Assembly: GCA_964512145.1 (NCBI GenBank)
Contig: CAZEIM010000019.1
Span: 1-53,821 of the forward strand
Reading direction: 5' to 3'
Length of the DNA: 53,821 nucleotides
DNA from: CAYOHR01 sp964512145
GTDB lineage: Bacteria; Bacteroidota; Bacteroidia; Flavobacteriales_G; JALEGO01
A model generated the notes under the pieces. That model saw nothing but the letters and a program-made list of their open reading frames with translations. It did no database searches and had not been told where the DNA came from. The stretch's first letter is position 1. Each line of letters starts with the position of its first letter. Both the position numbers and the translations under genes were made by a program. Of the stretch, positions 16,557-27,074 are shown one piece after another.

Positions 16557-18824
16557 ATGATATTTGATATTGATATGATTAAACAGGTTTACCAAAATTT
16601 TCCTAATCGTGTAAACCAAGCAAAAAAGTTATTAAACAGACCGTTAACTTTGGCTGAAAAGATTTTATATGCGCATATCCATGAGGATTTTGAGGAAAAA
16701 GACTTTGCCAGAGGAAAAGACTATGTAGATTTTGCTCCAGATCGGGTGGCCATGCAAGATGCTACTGCACAAATGGCTTTACTTCAATTTGACACAACCG
16801 GTAGAAAAAAAGTTGCCGTACCTAGCACAGTTCATTGCGACCATCTTATTGTTGCTAAAGAAAGCAGTGCCATCGACTTAAATAAAGCTATATCAGAAAA
16901 TAAAGAAGTATATGACTTTTTAAGCAGTATAAGTAATAAATACGGAATTGGTTTTTGGAAGCCTGGAGCTGGAATTATTCACCAAGTAGTACTCGAAAAT
17001 TATGCATTTCCAGGGGGCATGATGATTGGAACCGACAGCCACACGGTAAATGCCGGAGGACTGGGTATGATTGCTATTGGAGTTGGTGGTGCTGATGCAT
17101 GTGATGTTATGAGTGGCCTACCTTGGGAATTAAAAATGCCCAAATTGATAGGAATAAAACTTACCGGAAAGTTGAATGGCTGGACTGCTCCTAAAGATGT
17201 TATTTTAAAAGTTGCTGGAATATTAACGGTAAAAGGAGGAACAGATTGTATTGTTGAATACTTTGGAGAGGGTGCAAAAAGCTTAAGTTGTACAGGAAAA
17301 GGAACCATTTGTAATATGGGGGCTGAAATTGGGGCAACAACCAGCACCTTCGGATATGATGAAAGTATGAGTCGATATTTAAAATCGACCGGAAGAGAAG
17401 AAGTTGCGAAACTTGCTGATAAAATAGCAGAACATTTAACCGGAGATCCAGAAGTGTATGCTAATCCAGAGAAATATTTTGATCAAGTAATTGAAATAAA
17501 TTTATCTGAACTTGAACCTCACTTAAACGGACCTTTTACTCCAGATTTAGCTACTCCTATCAGTAAAATTAAGGAAGAAGCCGCAAAAAATAATTGGCCA
17601 ACTAAAATTGAAGTGGGACTTATAGGTAGTTGCACCAACTCATCGTATGAAGATATAAGCCGTTCGGTAAGTATTGCTAAACAAGTAAAAGAAAAAGGGT
17701 TATCTCTTAAAGCACAATTTAATATAACCCCAGGGAGTGAACAAGTTAGATATACCATTGAAAGAGATGGATTTTTAGATACATTTAATGCCATTGGTGC
17801 CAATGTATTTGCTAATGCTTGCGGACCATGTATTGGAATGTGGGATAGAATGGGGGCAGAAAAACAAGAAAGAAATACTATAGTACATAGTTTTAATAGA
17901 AATTTCGCCAAAAGAGCCGATGGAAATCCAAACACGTTGGCTTTTGTTGCAAGTCCTGAGTTAGTTACAGCTTTAGCCATTGCGGGTGACTTAGCATTTA
18001 ATCCGGTTACCGATTATTTAACCAATAGCAAAGGAGAAAAAGTTAAATTAGATGCTCCTACCGGAGATGAATTACCCTCTAAAGGTTTTGATGTTAAAGA
18101 TGCTGGATATCAAGCTCCAGCTGAAGATGGTAGCAGCATACAAGTAAAAGTATCATCGGACAGTACTCGATTGCAATTATTGTATCCATTCCCTGCATGG
18201 GAAGGTACCGATTTAAAAGGATTAAAACTATTAATTAAAGTAAAAGGAAAATGCACTACTGATCATATAAGTATGGCGGGACCTTGGTTAAAATATAGAG
18301 GTCATTTGGACAATATTTCAAACAATTTATTAATAGGTGCCGTTAATTTTTTTAATGAAAAAACAGACTCTGTAAAAAACCAGTTAACGGGTAACTATGA
18401 ATCCGTTCCAAAAGTTCAAAGGGCCTATAAAGCAGCAAGTATTGGGTCTATTGTAGTTGGTGATGAAAACTACGGAGAAGGAAGTAGTAGAGAACATGCC
18501 GCTATGGAGCCTAGGCATTTAGGAGTAAGAGTTGTATTGGTGAAAAGTTTTGCAAGAATTCACGAAACAAACCTTAAAAAACAAGGTATGTTGGCATTAA
18601 CATTTATCAACAAAGGAGATTATGATAAAATTAAAGAAGACGATGCTATTGACGTGCTTGGTTTAACCAATTTTACACCCGGACAACCCTTAGAATTATT
18701 ATTAAATCACATAGATGGTTCAAAAGACACGATACAGGTAGCTCACTCATACAATAAGCAACAAATTGAGTGGTTTAAAGCTGGTTCGGCTTTAAATATC
18801 ATTCGATCATCTCAAACAGTTTAA
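16557..18824 (+). CDS. acn: Aconitate hydratase
   Basis: A 755-residue TCA-cycle enzyme converting citrate to isocitrate through cis-aconitate with a [4Fe-4S] cluster, cytoplasmic. The cluster cysteines are visible in GSCTNSSYED (about residue 360) and NACGPCIGMW (about 423-432). Other hallmarks are STVHCDHLI, GTDSHTVNAGGLGMIAIGVGG and the swivel-domain sequence DENYGEGSSREHAA followed by KSFARIHETNLKKQG. The length and motifs match the mitochondrial-type (AcnM-like) aconitase common in Bacteroidota rather than the ~890-residue AcnA. It is monocistronic, between a terminator upstream and a strong one downstream. Confidence 0.98.
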   Translation: MIFDIDMIKQVYQNFPNRVNQAKKLLNRPLTLAEKILYAHIHEDFEEKDFARGKDYVDFAPDRVAMQDATAQMALLQFDTTGRKKVAVPSTVHCDHLIVAKESSAIDLNKAISENKEVYDFLSSISNKYGIGFWKPGAGIIHQVVLENYAFPGGMMIGTDSHTVNAGGLGMIAIGVGGADACDVMSGLPWELKMPKLIGIKLTGKLNGWTAPKDVILKVAGILTVKGGTDCIVEYFGEGAKSLSCTGKGTICNMGAEIGATTSTFGYDESMSRYLKSTGREEVAKLADKIAEHLTGDPEVYANPEKYFDQVIEINLSELEPHLNGPFTPDLATPISKIKEEAAKNNWPTKIEVGLIGSCTNSSYEDISRSVSIAKQVKEKGLSLKAQFNITPGSEQVRYTIERDGFLDTFNAIGANVFANACGPCIGMWDRMGAEKQERNTIVHSFNRNFAKRADGNPNTLAFVASPELVTALAIAGDLAFNPVTDYLTNSKGEKVKLDAPTGDELPSKGFDVKDAGYQAPAEDGSSIQVKVSSDSTRLQLLYPFPAWEGTDLKGLKLLIKVKGKCTTDHISMAGPWLKYRGHLDNISNNLLIGAVNFFNEKTDSVKNQLTGNYESVPKVQRAYKAASIGSIVVGDENYGEGSSREHAAMEPRHLGVRVVLVKSFARIHETNLKKQGMLALTFINKGDYDKIKEDDAIDVLGLTNFTPGQPLELLLNHIDGSKDTIQVAHSYNKQQIEWFKAGSALNIIRSSQTV

Positions 18825-18833
18825 TTAAAATTT

Positions 18834-18866
18834 AACTGGGTATATTTCTCAATATACCCAGTTTTT
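18834..18866 (+). terminator. Strong hairpin terminator after aconitase
   Basis: A perfect 13-bp stem: AACTGGGTATATT (18834-18846) and AATATACCCAGTT (18851-18863) around the loop TCTC, with the T run extending past the stem. It starts 10 nt after the acn stop. It also lies 32 nt beyond the mpl stop on the other strand and may stop that transcript weakly. Confidence 0.85.
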
Positions 18867-18897
18867 TGAATAATAGGTTTCGTTATTTTAATTATAG

Positions 18898-20259
18898 CTA
18901 TTCTACAAGAAGATTTTGAGATAATTTTTTTATTTCCATACCATTAAAATCGCCTGAAGACATAAATACGTACACACAATTTTTTGACTTTAATGATATT
19001 ATAGCTTCTTCCATTTTTTGGCGATCATTAAATACGTTTACGTTTTGATTATTAAAACACTTTTTAACATATTCAGCACTTAAATCGGATAATTTTTTAT
19101 TTTGTAATACTCTCTTGTCAAAAAACACAAAAGAATAATCTGCTTCTGACAATGTGTTTTTATATTGTGGTAAAAAATCTGCATTTAAACTACTGTAGGT
19201 ATGCAATTCTAAACAAGCTATTATTTTTTTATTTGGATATTGACTTTTTACTGCCTGAACAGTAGCCATAACTTTAGAAGGAGCATGAGCAAAATCTCTG
19301 TAAATAAAAGAATTTTCATTATTTATAACCAATTCTAAACGCTTTGCAGCCCCTGAAAACGTAGAGATTTGTTGATAAAATTGATCTTCTGTAATTCCCA
19401 AACTTAAGCATACTTGTTTAGCAACTGAAAGGTTTGATAAATTATGTTTTCCAAAAATTTGAATCGGTATTTTATGACCATCAAACAATAAAAAGGTTTT
19501 GTTTTCTACAATTTCAAATGGATGGTAATTATAAGGAATCATTTTGGCAACACACTGTTTATTTAGAATAATATTTTTTATATGCTCATCTTCCTGATCA
19601 TAAAAAAGGATGCTTTCTTTTGATAAAGAGAATAATAGGTTTTCAAAAACACGAACATATTCATTAAATGTAGGAAATACATTCATATGATCCCAAGATA
19701 TACCGGTTAACACTAAAATATGTGGGTGATAATGAAGAAATTTAGATTTTTTATCTAATGGAGAACTAAAATACTCATCGCCTTCGTACACGGCCAATGT
19801 ATTTTCATCTCTAACTTGAACCATTTCCTCAAATCCTTCTATTTGTGACCCAACTAAATAATCTGATTTATAATTCAAATTTTTAAGTACATGTAATATC
19901 ATGGCGGTAACAGTAGTTTTTCCATGACTTCCAGCAATTACTATTCTTTTTTTATTTTTTGCCTGCTCAAACATATACTCTGGAAAAGAATATATTTTTA
20001 AGTTAATTTCTTGTGCCTTTAATAATTCAGGATTGTCAATTCTGGCATGCATTCCTAAAATAACAGCGTCTAAATCGGGAGTAATTTTATGGGGAAACCA
20101 TCCTGTTTCTTTGGGTAGCAAATTATATTTTTGCAATCTACTTTTGGATGGTTCATAAAAAAAATCATCTGAACCACTTACCGTATATCCCTTTTTATGC
20201 ATATCAATAGCTAAATTATGCATTATACTTCCGCCAATTGCAATAAAATGTATTTTCAT
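18898..20259 (-). CDS. mpl: Mpl-like murein peptide ligase (Mur ligase family)
   Basis: A 453-residue Mur-family ligase. The N-terminal nucleotide-sugar domain has IHFIAIGGSIMHNLA. The ATP-binding domain has VIAGSHGKTTVTAMI (P-loop) and YEGDEYFSS, then LTGISWDHMNVFP. The C-terminal domain has YRDFAHAPSKVMA. The HAP in place of the MurC H-H-P pattern, the length and the 'IMHNLA' N-terminus fit Mpl, the cytoplasmic enzyme joining recycled L-Ala-gamma-D-Glu-mDAP tripeptide to UDP-MurNAc. MurC (adding L-Ala) is the alternative but fits less well. The start overlaps the tamB stop as ATGA; the gene is the last of bshB1-tamB-mpl. Confidence 0.85.
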   Translation of the reverse strand: MKIHFIAIGGSIMHNLAIDMHKKGYTVSGSDDFFYEPSKSRLQKYNLLPKETGWFPHKITPDLDAVILGMHARIDNPELLKAQEINLKIYSFPEYMFEQAKNKKRIVIAGSHGKTTVTAMILHVLKNLNYKSDYLVGSQIEGFEEMVQVRDENTLAVYEGDEYFSSPLDKKSKFLHYHPHILVLTGISWDHMNVFPTFNEYVRVFENLLFSLSKESILFYDQEDEHIKNIILNKQCVAKMIPYNYHPFEIVENKTFLLFDGHKIPIQIFGKHNLSNLSVAKQVCLSLGITEDQFYQQISTFSGAAKRLELVINNENSFIYRDFAHAPSKVMATVQAVKSQYPNKKIIACLELHTYSSLNADFLPQYKNTLSEADYSFVFFDKRVLQNKKLSDLSAEYVKKCFNNQNVNVFNDRQKMEEAIISLKSKNCVYVFMSSGDFNGMEIKKLSQNLLVE

Positions 20260-23200
20260 TCTTCTATATTTTCAGTATTGGTAACTTTACTTTTTGGTTT
20301 AAACCAAGCATTAAATAATTCTCTTAAATTATTAAAATCTTTTCGATATGTTAACCCTACCCCTTGGGTATATGGTGAACTACCTGCATCAATAATATTA
20401 TACGTATTTGATTTATTATATGCCTTTACAGAAGTTGCTCCATCCTTACTTAATCTATACTCTATATACACATCTCCAGCGATAGCTCCAGTATTTTGGG
20501 CTGGAATATTGGTATTGGTACCTGTAACACCTAAGCTTCCTTCTAGTATTAACCTATCATTAAAAAGCTGTGTGGATAAACCCATTTGCATTTGCTCTGT
20601 GTTTGTTCCTGAGCTAGGTCTATAGTTTACTGCCATGGCTACTTTACTGTTTTTTGATAACATTTTGCTTACCTGATTTGACAATAGTTCGTAAGGGTTA
20701 TTAGCTGTAGCAGAGGCTACATTTGAAAAACTATTTTCGCTGGAAATATCAAATCGATTTAAAACGAGTAAAGAAAAAAACTGCCATCGTTCTTCATCTC
20801 TATTATTCATAATACTTCTTAATATGTCTTGCAAGGGATCATTGGCACTTATACTAGGCAAATCTACATGAAAATCAATCATAGGTTTCATAAGCTCTTG
20901 AGTTAAATGCATTCTGCAATCTACAGGAATTCTTCTATTATTACCTGTATTTGTTGAGTCGGTACTTAAATATAAATTAGCTATAGAAATATTGGTTCTG
21001 TAAATGGCGTTAATATCTACATATGCTTTATAAGGATCTCCACTCCAAGATATTTTGCTTCCAGGAGAAATTTGAAACTTTTTATTTAAAATACGTTCAT
21101 AGGTAAATAAATAATCCCCTTTGGTAATTAAGTACTCTCCGTACATTTGAAATTTACCTAAATCATTCACTACCATTCTAACATCCCCTTCCCCATCAAC
21201 ATTAATAATATCTCCGGCTCTTTCATCGAAAACAACGCGAGTATGAGCATCGGGAGTCATTTTAAGTTGAATGTCTAAATTTAAACCAGGCATTATATTT
21301 TTATTTTCCTTTTCTTTTACTTGTTTTGATTCTTTATTTTTAAATACGATAAAATTGTTTTCTGAAATTTCAGAAGGACTATCCATAGGAATAGATATAT
21401 TGGTTTTTTTATCTGTGGTGCCTATTACTTCAATATTGGTTAGTTTATCGTAGCCAGTAATATTTATGGTAGCATCTTGCAAAAAAGCCGTTCCATAAAA
21501 ATATGAATTATCTTGCTTTTTTGTATTTAAGCACTGTAAGGTTTTAGGTACATTAATCGTGATATCATAATTAATATTCGAATAATTATTATGAAAAACC
21601 GTTAGATTTGCATTGGCTTTGTTGTTGTTTTCATCAAAAAAAACAAGATTATCACATCCTATCCAATCTNNNNNNNNNNNNNNCAATCTTCTTTAAAGAT
21701 AATGTCATGTTTTTGAACCTTATATTTAGTTTTTAAATAATCAACTGTAAACAATAAACTATCAATTCTTAAAAAACCAGATATTTTTGGCTTTTCTAGA
21801 TTTCCCTGTATATTTAAATTAACTTGTCCAGAACCCTCAATATCTGAAATTACATCTTTGGAATAATTAGAAAATAAGTTAAAATTAATTGGATTAAATA
21901 CTAATTGAGCAAATAATGGAGAAGTTGTTTCGAATAATGAATAGTTTCCTGTAATAGAAAATGAATTATTTAAGTTCGGATGATAAAAAGAAGAATTAAA
22001 GAAAATTTTCTTTTGTTCATTTTTATAGTTTGCGAATAAATTTCCATTTCCTAAAGCTTGTCCATTCAAAACAAATTGTTCTATATCTATATTTATTATT
22101 GGCAAAAAGATATTTTTATCAATACTTAACTCTGCTTTTCCATTCACTATACCTGAAAAATCTAGTCCTGTGTTTTCGATAAATGAATTTAATAATTCTA
22201 GTTGAAATTGTTGAAACTCAGTTTTTACTAATGCCGAATGCTCTAAAACAAAGGTCCCATGAATAAACTGATTGGATTTATCCAATGAAAACGCAGGAAT
22301 GTAGACAAATCCAGAGTCAATATTTATATTTGATAATAGTTCTAAATTCCAAGCCTCATTTTGGTAAGTAACCGAAGATTTATTCATTTCAACTTGTAAA
22401 AAATCATGATTGGTAAAGTAAAACAACCCATTTCCAAGTAATTTTAATGGATAATCATCCTTTGTTTCTGCTAATACATTAAACGAAAATCTTTTTTCAT
22501 CCAATTCATTTACAAGAATTTTTGGAGTAATTAGGGTAATTTTTTCTCCTATTGAAAGACTGTTTAATGCAATTTCAGAACGAACATACCCCGTTTCCTT
22601 TAGTATATTAACTTTAGGAGAAAAAAGTGTCATGTTTTTATATGAAATTTTGTTTGATAATATCTCAATTTCAAAACTTTTTTCTTTAGTATTTAAAAAA
22701 TCAACCAAAAAAGTAGTGTTTTCCTCTAAATAAATATCAGGAAAAAAATAAGAAAAAACAGGTCTAGTATTATATGTTTTTACATAAAAATTAAAAAACT
22801 CAAATGTTGTATCTGCTGTTACATCCATATTTTTAAAGGCTGAAAACACGTGATATGTAAAATCGGAAATATTATTGTTAAAATTAGTATTTCCTGTATA
22901 TGAGATATCCAAAAAATCTGTTTCAATATCAATTTTAGTATTATTATCCCCAAAAGGAATTAACTCTGCTACAATAGAATGTATGGTAAGTTTATTAGGT
23001 CTTGCATCCTGAAAAATAGTTTCGGTAAACTGTATATTACCATTATACTGGTTTGTTTTGGGAAGATAATTTACTTGTACGTTGGCTAACGTTTGTAACG
23101 TAGGGTTTGTATAATTGGTTAAAACATTAAATTCAGATAAACTTAAGTTTGCTAGCTGTAATGTAAAATTTGCATAATGATTTTGTTCACTAAAATCAAT

Positions 23201-24712
23201 AGTGCCATTAAAATTAAAATTCATTTTATCATCTTTACACGTTACATTTCCGGTAAATAAATCTTCTGTTAATTTACCCTCTAAAGTAATATTCTCATAA
23301 TTACCACTGTAAATTTTAATACTATCAATACTTCCATTCAGTTGAGACTGAAAAACGGAGTTTATCCATTGTAATTCAAATGAAATATTTGCATTAACAT
23401 TAGAAAAAACATTATTTTGAACAATAAATTTTTCTAAATCCAAGCTGGCGCTGGAAATATTTCCCTGTATTTTAAGGTCATCCATTGAAAAACCTTGCGA
23501 TGTAACCGCCAAGCTAACATTACCGGCATTTGATAAAAAATTACCCGTTAAAAAAGAATTCCTCCCTTCCTTTTCTACAATCCCTTCAAAAAATATTTCG
23601 TTTAAATTGCTTAACCAACTTGGCATTCCATCATCCATGGTATCCTTTACATGGTTAAACTCATTTACAAAGTTGAGTAAAGTATGTATTTCCGTTTTAT
23701 TAGTTTGTAATTTATTTATATCTAACCTTACATCAATTCCATCAGGCCAGTTTACATCTTCTAAAAAAAACATTTTCGCGTCTAACGTAAGCTCTGTTTG
23801 AAGTCCGAAGTTTATTTGAAATTTATTTGTTTTTAAAATATTATGTTCGGTAGTCGCCTTTCCTTTTATATTAAACAAATAATTTTTTGATCCGGGAACT
23901 CCATTTACCCAAGTGAAAAAATCTTTACTTGAAATGTTAGAGTACTCAAAATCTGCATACATATCCGGTAAAAATGTTGTGTTATTGATATAGTAATCAA
24001 AATATTGCAGTGAAATTTCAGAAATATCTGTTTTTAGCTGAGCATTATTAAAATGAATTTTTTCTTCGGTTATGCTTACATACGATGAAAAAGACTCCAC
24101 TTGGTTATTTTTATTCGTATAAAAGCTTGCTTTTTCAATATTCATAGTAATGACTTCATCTGCCTCAAAATCTTTACTCAATACATTAATATTATAAAAT
24201 TGAAGATTACCAAAGTGACTGCTGTCATTATAATTTAGATAAGAAAATTTTGAATTAAACAACTCAATTTGTTTAATAAAAAATGGAACAGATGTAGTAT
24301 CGGTACTTTGAGAAGAAAAGTACTCCATCAATTTATGAAAATTAGAATGTTCCTCGTTTTTATATATGGTATATTTAAAGTAAAAATCGTTTAAAATAAC
24401 TTTATTAATTTCAAATTCTGAAAAATTATAAATATAATAAGGCAGACCTACATATATATTTTTCACAAAAAACAATGTGTCGTTATTATGATCTTGTATA
24501 TACACATCTTCAAGGTCAATTTTTGACATATATTTAATGTTAACATAACCTATATGTACTTGCAGACCAATTCTTTTGTTAATTTGATTAGTAATAGTAT
24601 CTACGAGCTTGTTTTGAATATAAGGTATTTGTATTAACCCCGTTATTATAAATGATAGCAGGATAAAAAATATAAATGCTTTAAATATTCTTCGTATTAA
24701 CTTGCGAATCAA
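20256..24712 (-). CDS. tamB: TamB-like translocation/assembly module protein (interrupted by an N-run)
   Basis: Inner-membrane-anchored, periplasm-spanning beta-helical protein of the AsmA/TamB (DUF490) superfamily, thought to help outer-membrane protein insertion or phospholipid transport. There is an N-terminal transmembrane segment (about 9-30) and an AsmA-like start (IGLQVHIGYVNIKY), then long repetitive beta structure. The C-terminal DUF490 part includes PGLNLDIQLKMTPDAHTRVVFDERAGD and LLSNQVSKMLSK. A 14-N run at 21670-21683 puts the two parts in different frames. The flanks share AGATTG on the coding strand; merging that overlap gives a continuous reading frame (...FKEDWIGCD...) of 1478 residues. 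I therefore annotate one intact gene. It follows bshB1 by 10 nt and overlaps mpl by 4. Confidence 0.88.
21670..21683. other. N-run (14 bases) inside tamB
   Basis: An assembly gap. The six bases before it (CAATCT, 21664-21669) equal the six after it (CAATCT, 21684-21689), so the two contig ends probably overlap and no sequence is missing. Confidence 0.85.
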
Positions 24713-24722
24713 CTATATATTA

Positions 24723-25439
24723 TTATAATAAATTAAATAAATCATTTACTCCCAAAGGTCTTTCACAAATAAATCCTTCAGCAAAAGTTGTACCAATCAT
24801 TCTACCATAATTTCTAGCTCTACCTTCAATAAAAGGAATAAAATCTTCCCTAGAAATGGGGGTTTCAGGGCCAGAATTATTTTTTTGATAAAATTGAGAA
24901 GAATAGGCTAAAATACTTTTAATTTTATAAGGCATTTCTTCTGAAATATCCAATATAATATTAGGGGTTAAATAATAATCTTGTATGTATTGTAATAGTA
25001 AACTAGGCCTGTGTGAACGTTGAATTTGATTTTGAAATGTTGTTTCAAACTTTTGTAAGCCCGCTAAAAAACTTGCTCTTCGAACTAGTTCTGAGGCCAT
25101 TCCATGATCTGGATGCCTATCGTTTGGAGCATTACATAAAATAATAGATGGGCAATGTAAACGAATCTGAACCATTACTTTTCGAATGTTTTCTTCAGAA
25201 TGTTCAATAAATCCATCTCGCATTCCAAGATTTTTTCTTAGACTTATTCCCAATATTTCTGCTGCTGCTTTGGCTTCTTGTAGTCTTAATTCAGGCGTAC
25301 CTCTTGTACCCAGTTCACCTTGAGTTAAATCAATAATTCCAACCTTTAATCCTTTCTTAACATATTTAAAAATGGTACCAGAACAAGCTAATTCTGCATC
25401 ATCGGGATGTGCTGCAAATACTAATAAATCTAATTTCAT
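24723..25439 (-). CDS. bshB1: Bacillithiol biosynthesis deacetylase BshB1
   Basis: A 238-residue zinc-dependent N-acetyl-hydrolase of the PIG-L/LmbE family that deacetylates GlcNAc-malate to GlcN-malate in bacillithiol synthesis, cytoplasmic. The start MKLDLLVFAAHPDDAELACSG holds the zinc motif AHPDD. GELGTRGTPELRLQEAK and DRHPDHGMAS hold the second zinc/active-site part; the tail HRPSLLLQYIQDYY is also typical. I chose the ATG at 25439 because family members begin MKLDIL; an ATG at 25460 would add seven residues and sits 29 nt after a good -7 box, so it remains possible. It leads the bshB1-tamB-mpl operon. The thiol pathway partners (bshA, bshC) are not in the window. Confidence 0.93.
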   Translation of the reverse strand: MKLDLLVFAAHPDDAELACSGTIFKYVKKGLKVGIIDLTQGELGTRGTPELRLQEAKAAAEILGISLRKNLGMRDGFIEHSEENIRKVMVQIRLHCPSIILCNAPNDRHPDHGMASELVRRASFLAGLQKFETTFQNQIQRSHRPSLLLQYIQDYYLTPNIILDISEEMPYKIKSILAYSSQFYQKNNSGPETPISREDFIPFIEGRARNYGRMIGTTFAEGFICERPLGVNDLFNLL

Positions 25440-25489
25440 GTATTCAATACTTTCATTCATAAAAAAATTGCACTTTTGTGTACGATAAT

Positions 25490-25497
25490 CAAAGGTA
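25490..25497 (-). promoter_or_regulatory. -7 element for bshB1-tamB-mpl
   Basis: The minus strand reads TACCTTTG (TAnnTTTG, perfect), 50 nt before the preferred bshB1 ATG and 29 nt before the alternative one. No TTG is seen 19-21 bp upstream. Confidence 0.35.
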
Positions 25498-25499
25498 AT

Positions 25500-26162
25500 T
25501 TGATACTACAATTTAAAAAAATATATGGGTTAATTCTCAAAGATTTTTTACTAGAAAGGAAAAATCAAAACACTTTTTTGTCTTCGCTATTATTTTTAGC
25601 GATTACTACATACCTTTCTTATTTATTAATGCTTAAGATTAATGTTCCAATAGCCTGGCTTTCTTTGTTTTGGGTAGTACATACATTTTCAGGTTTTAAT
25701 TTAATTATTACTTCTGCAGGTATGGAAAAAAAGGAACAATTTTATTACATTCAACAACTTATATCACCTAGTCAATATTATATTTCTAAAACTCTGTTTT
25801 ATTTTTTACAGTTAAGTACACTTGGTATTATTACCGTGTTGTTATGGAACTTATTGGGATTAAAAAGCTTATATCTTACAAAGATATTTATCCCCTTACT
25901 TTTGCATAGTGCTATATTTTCAAGTATATTAGTGCTTACTGTATTAATGAATAATAAAACATCGGGAGGTTTTGGTTTATTACTCATAGTATCAATGCCG
26001 TTGCTAATTCCTGAAATTTTAATTATTTCAAAAGTTTCGCAAAACATTATTCAGTCGTTTGAATATATTACATACAAAAAGCTTATTTATTCGCAAGCAT
26101 TGTTAATGATTATTTCATTTACCTTGTGTTATATCTTATTTCCCTACCTTTGGAAAGATTAA
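25500..26162 (+). CDS. ccmB: Haem exporter-like protein CcmB
   Basis: A 220-residue polytopic inner-membrane protein of the cytochrome c maturation (System I) ABC complex. It begins ILQFKKIYGLILKDFLLERKN, then has about six hydrophobic segments. Signatures include FWVVHTFSGFN, MEKKEQFYYIQQLISPSQYYISK and NNKTSGGFGLLLIVSMPLLIPEILI. No ATG is available. TTG at 25500 matches the family's N-terminus; TTG at 25476 would add eight residues. It is 2 nt from ccmC. The partner ATPase CcmA is not in the window. Confidence 0.85.
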   Translation: MILQFKKIYGLILKDFLLERKNQNTFLSSLLFLAITTYLSYLLMLKINVPIAWLSLFWVVHTFSGFNLIITSAGMEKKEQFYYIQQLISPSQYYISKTLFYFLQLSTLGIITVLLWNLLGLKSLYLTKIFIPLLLHSAIFSSILVLTVLMNNKTSGGFGLLLIVSMPLLIPEILIISKVSQNIIQSFEYITYKKLIYSQALLMIISFTLCYILFPYLWKD

Positions 26163-26163
26163 T

Positions 26164-26850
26164 ATGAAAATATTGATAAAAAATAGTTGGAAGTGGTTGT
26201 GTATTATACTATTAATGTATAGTTTTTGGGGCGGTTTAATGTTTAAAGTTCCATCATTAGCCATATTAAACGAAACCATAAGAAATTTATACTTTCATGT
26301 TACCTTGTGGTTTGCTATGATGTTTTTAATGACTTTAGCCGTGGTTTACAGTGTAAAATATTTATCATCGGGAAAATTAGAATACGACTCATTATCTAAA
26401 AGCTTTATTAATACAGGCTTAATTTTTGGTATATTGGGTATTTTAACAGGATCATTTTGGGCAAAGTTTACTTGGGGAACCTGGTGGGTAAGCGACCCAA
26501 AATTAAATGGTGCTGCTATCACCATCTTAATTTATTTAGCCTATTTTATTTTACGAAATGCTACCTCTGAAAATCTTATTAAATATAAAATTTCGGCTGT
26601 TTATAGTATTTTGGCCTACGTTATGTTATTAGTATTTCTTATGGTGCTCCCCAGGCTAACCGATTCATTACATCCTGGTAACGGAGGAAATCCTGGCTTT
26701 AGCCAGTACGATTTAGATCAAAACATGCGATTAGTATTTTATCCCGCAGTATTAGGATTTATCCTTTTAGGAATATGGATTTCAAAAGTTTTACATCGTA
26801 TTCAATTACTTCAACAAAAAATTAGCGAACTGGAATATGAAGAAAAATAA
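26164..26850 (+). CDS. ccmC: Cytochrome c assembly protein CcmC-like
   Basis: A 228-residue inner-membrane haem-handling protein with six hydrophobic segments. The tryptophan-rich WWD-type periplasmic loop reads WAKFTWGTWWVSDPKLNG; haem-ligand histidines lie in YFHVTLWFAMM (first) and DSLHPGNGG (second). CcmC loads haem on to CcmE. The loop has W-x-S-D rather than the proteobacterial W-x-W-D, a difference I believe is normal in Bacteroidota. It is followed directly by ccmD. Confidence 0.93.
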   Translation: MKILIKNSWKWLCIILLMYSFWGGLMFKVPSLAILNETIRNLYFHVTLWFAMMFLMTLAVVYSVKYLSSGKLEYDSLSKSFINTGLIFGILGILTGSFWAKFTWGTWWVSDPKLNGAAITILIYLAYFILRNATSENLIKYKISAVYSILAYVMLLVFLMVLPRLTDSLHPGNGGNPGFSQYDLDQNMRLVFYPAVLGFILLGIWISKVLHRIQLLQQKISELEYEEK

Positions 26851-26854
26851 TAAA

Positions 26855-27064
26855 ATGAATAAAGCAATAACAATAATAGTAGCTTTTTTATTGTTGCCAT
26901 TAACTACATTAATGGCTCAAGAAATTGAAATGGCAGATACGTTTAGAGCAGAAGGAAAAATATATGTAGTATTGGCAGTTATTTTTATTCTATTAATCGG
27001 AATTTTTGTGTTTTTATTTTGGCTTGAATCTAAAATAAAAAAGCTGGAGAAAAAATTAAAATAA
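26855..27064 (+). CDS. ccmD: CcmD-like small membrane protein
   Basis: A 69-residue protein from the ATG at 26855, which immediately opens a signal-like hydrophobic stretch (MNKAITIIVAFLLLPLTTLMAQ). A second transmembrane helix (IYVVLAVIFILLIGIFVFLFWL) and a basic tail LESKIKKLEKKLK follow. The single helix plus charged tail is the CcmD layout; the additional N-terminal signal is usual in Bacteroidota versions. An alternative ATG at 26837 overlaps ccmC. It would release holo-CcmE from the CcmABC complex. Sequence alone is weak; position between ccmC and ccmE carries the assignment. Confidence 0.75.
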   Translation: MNKAITIIVAFLLLPLTTLMAQEIEMADTFRAEGKIYVVLAVIFILLIGIFVFLFWLESKIKKLEKKLK

Positions 27065-27074
27065 ATTTATCATT

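Noticed and set aside
17000..17980. Minus-strand ORFs inside aconitase
   Set aside because: Shadow frames of the aconitase coding sequence with low-complexity composition.
20256..21686. Separate gene for the C-terminal part of TamB
   Set aside because: Its start is within the N-run; merging the duplicated CAATCT flanks joins it in frame to the upstream part.
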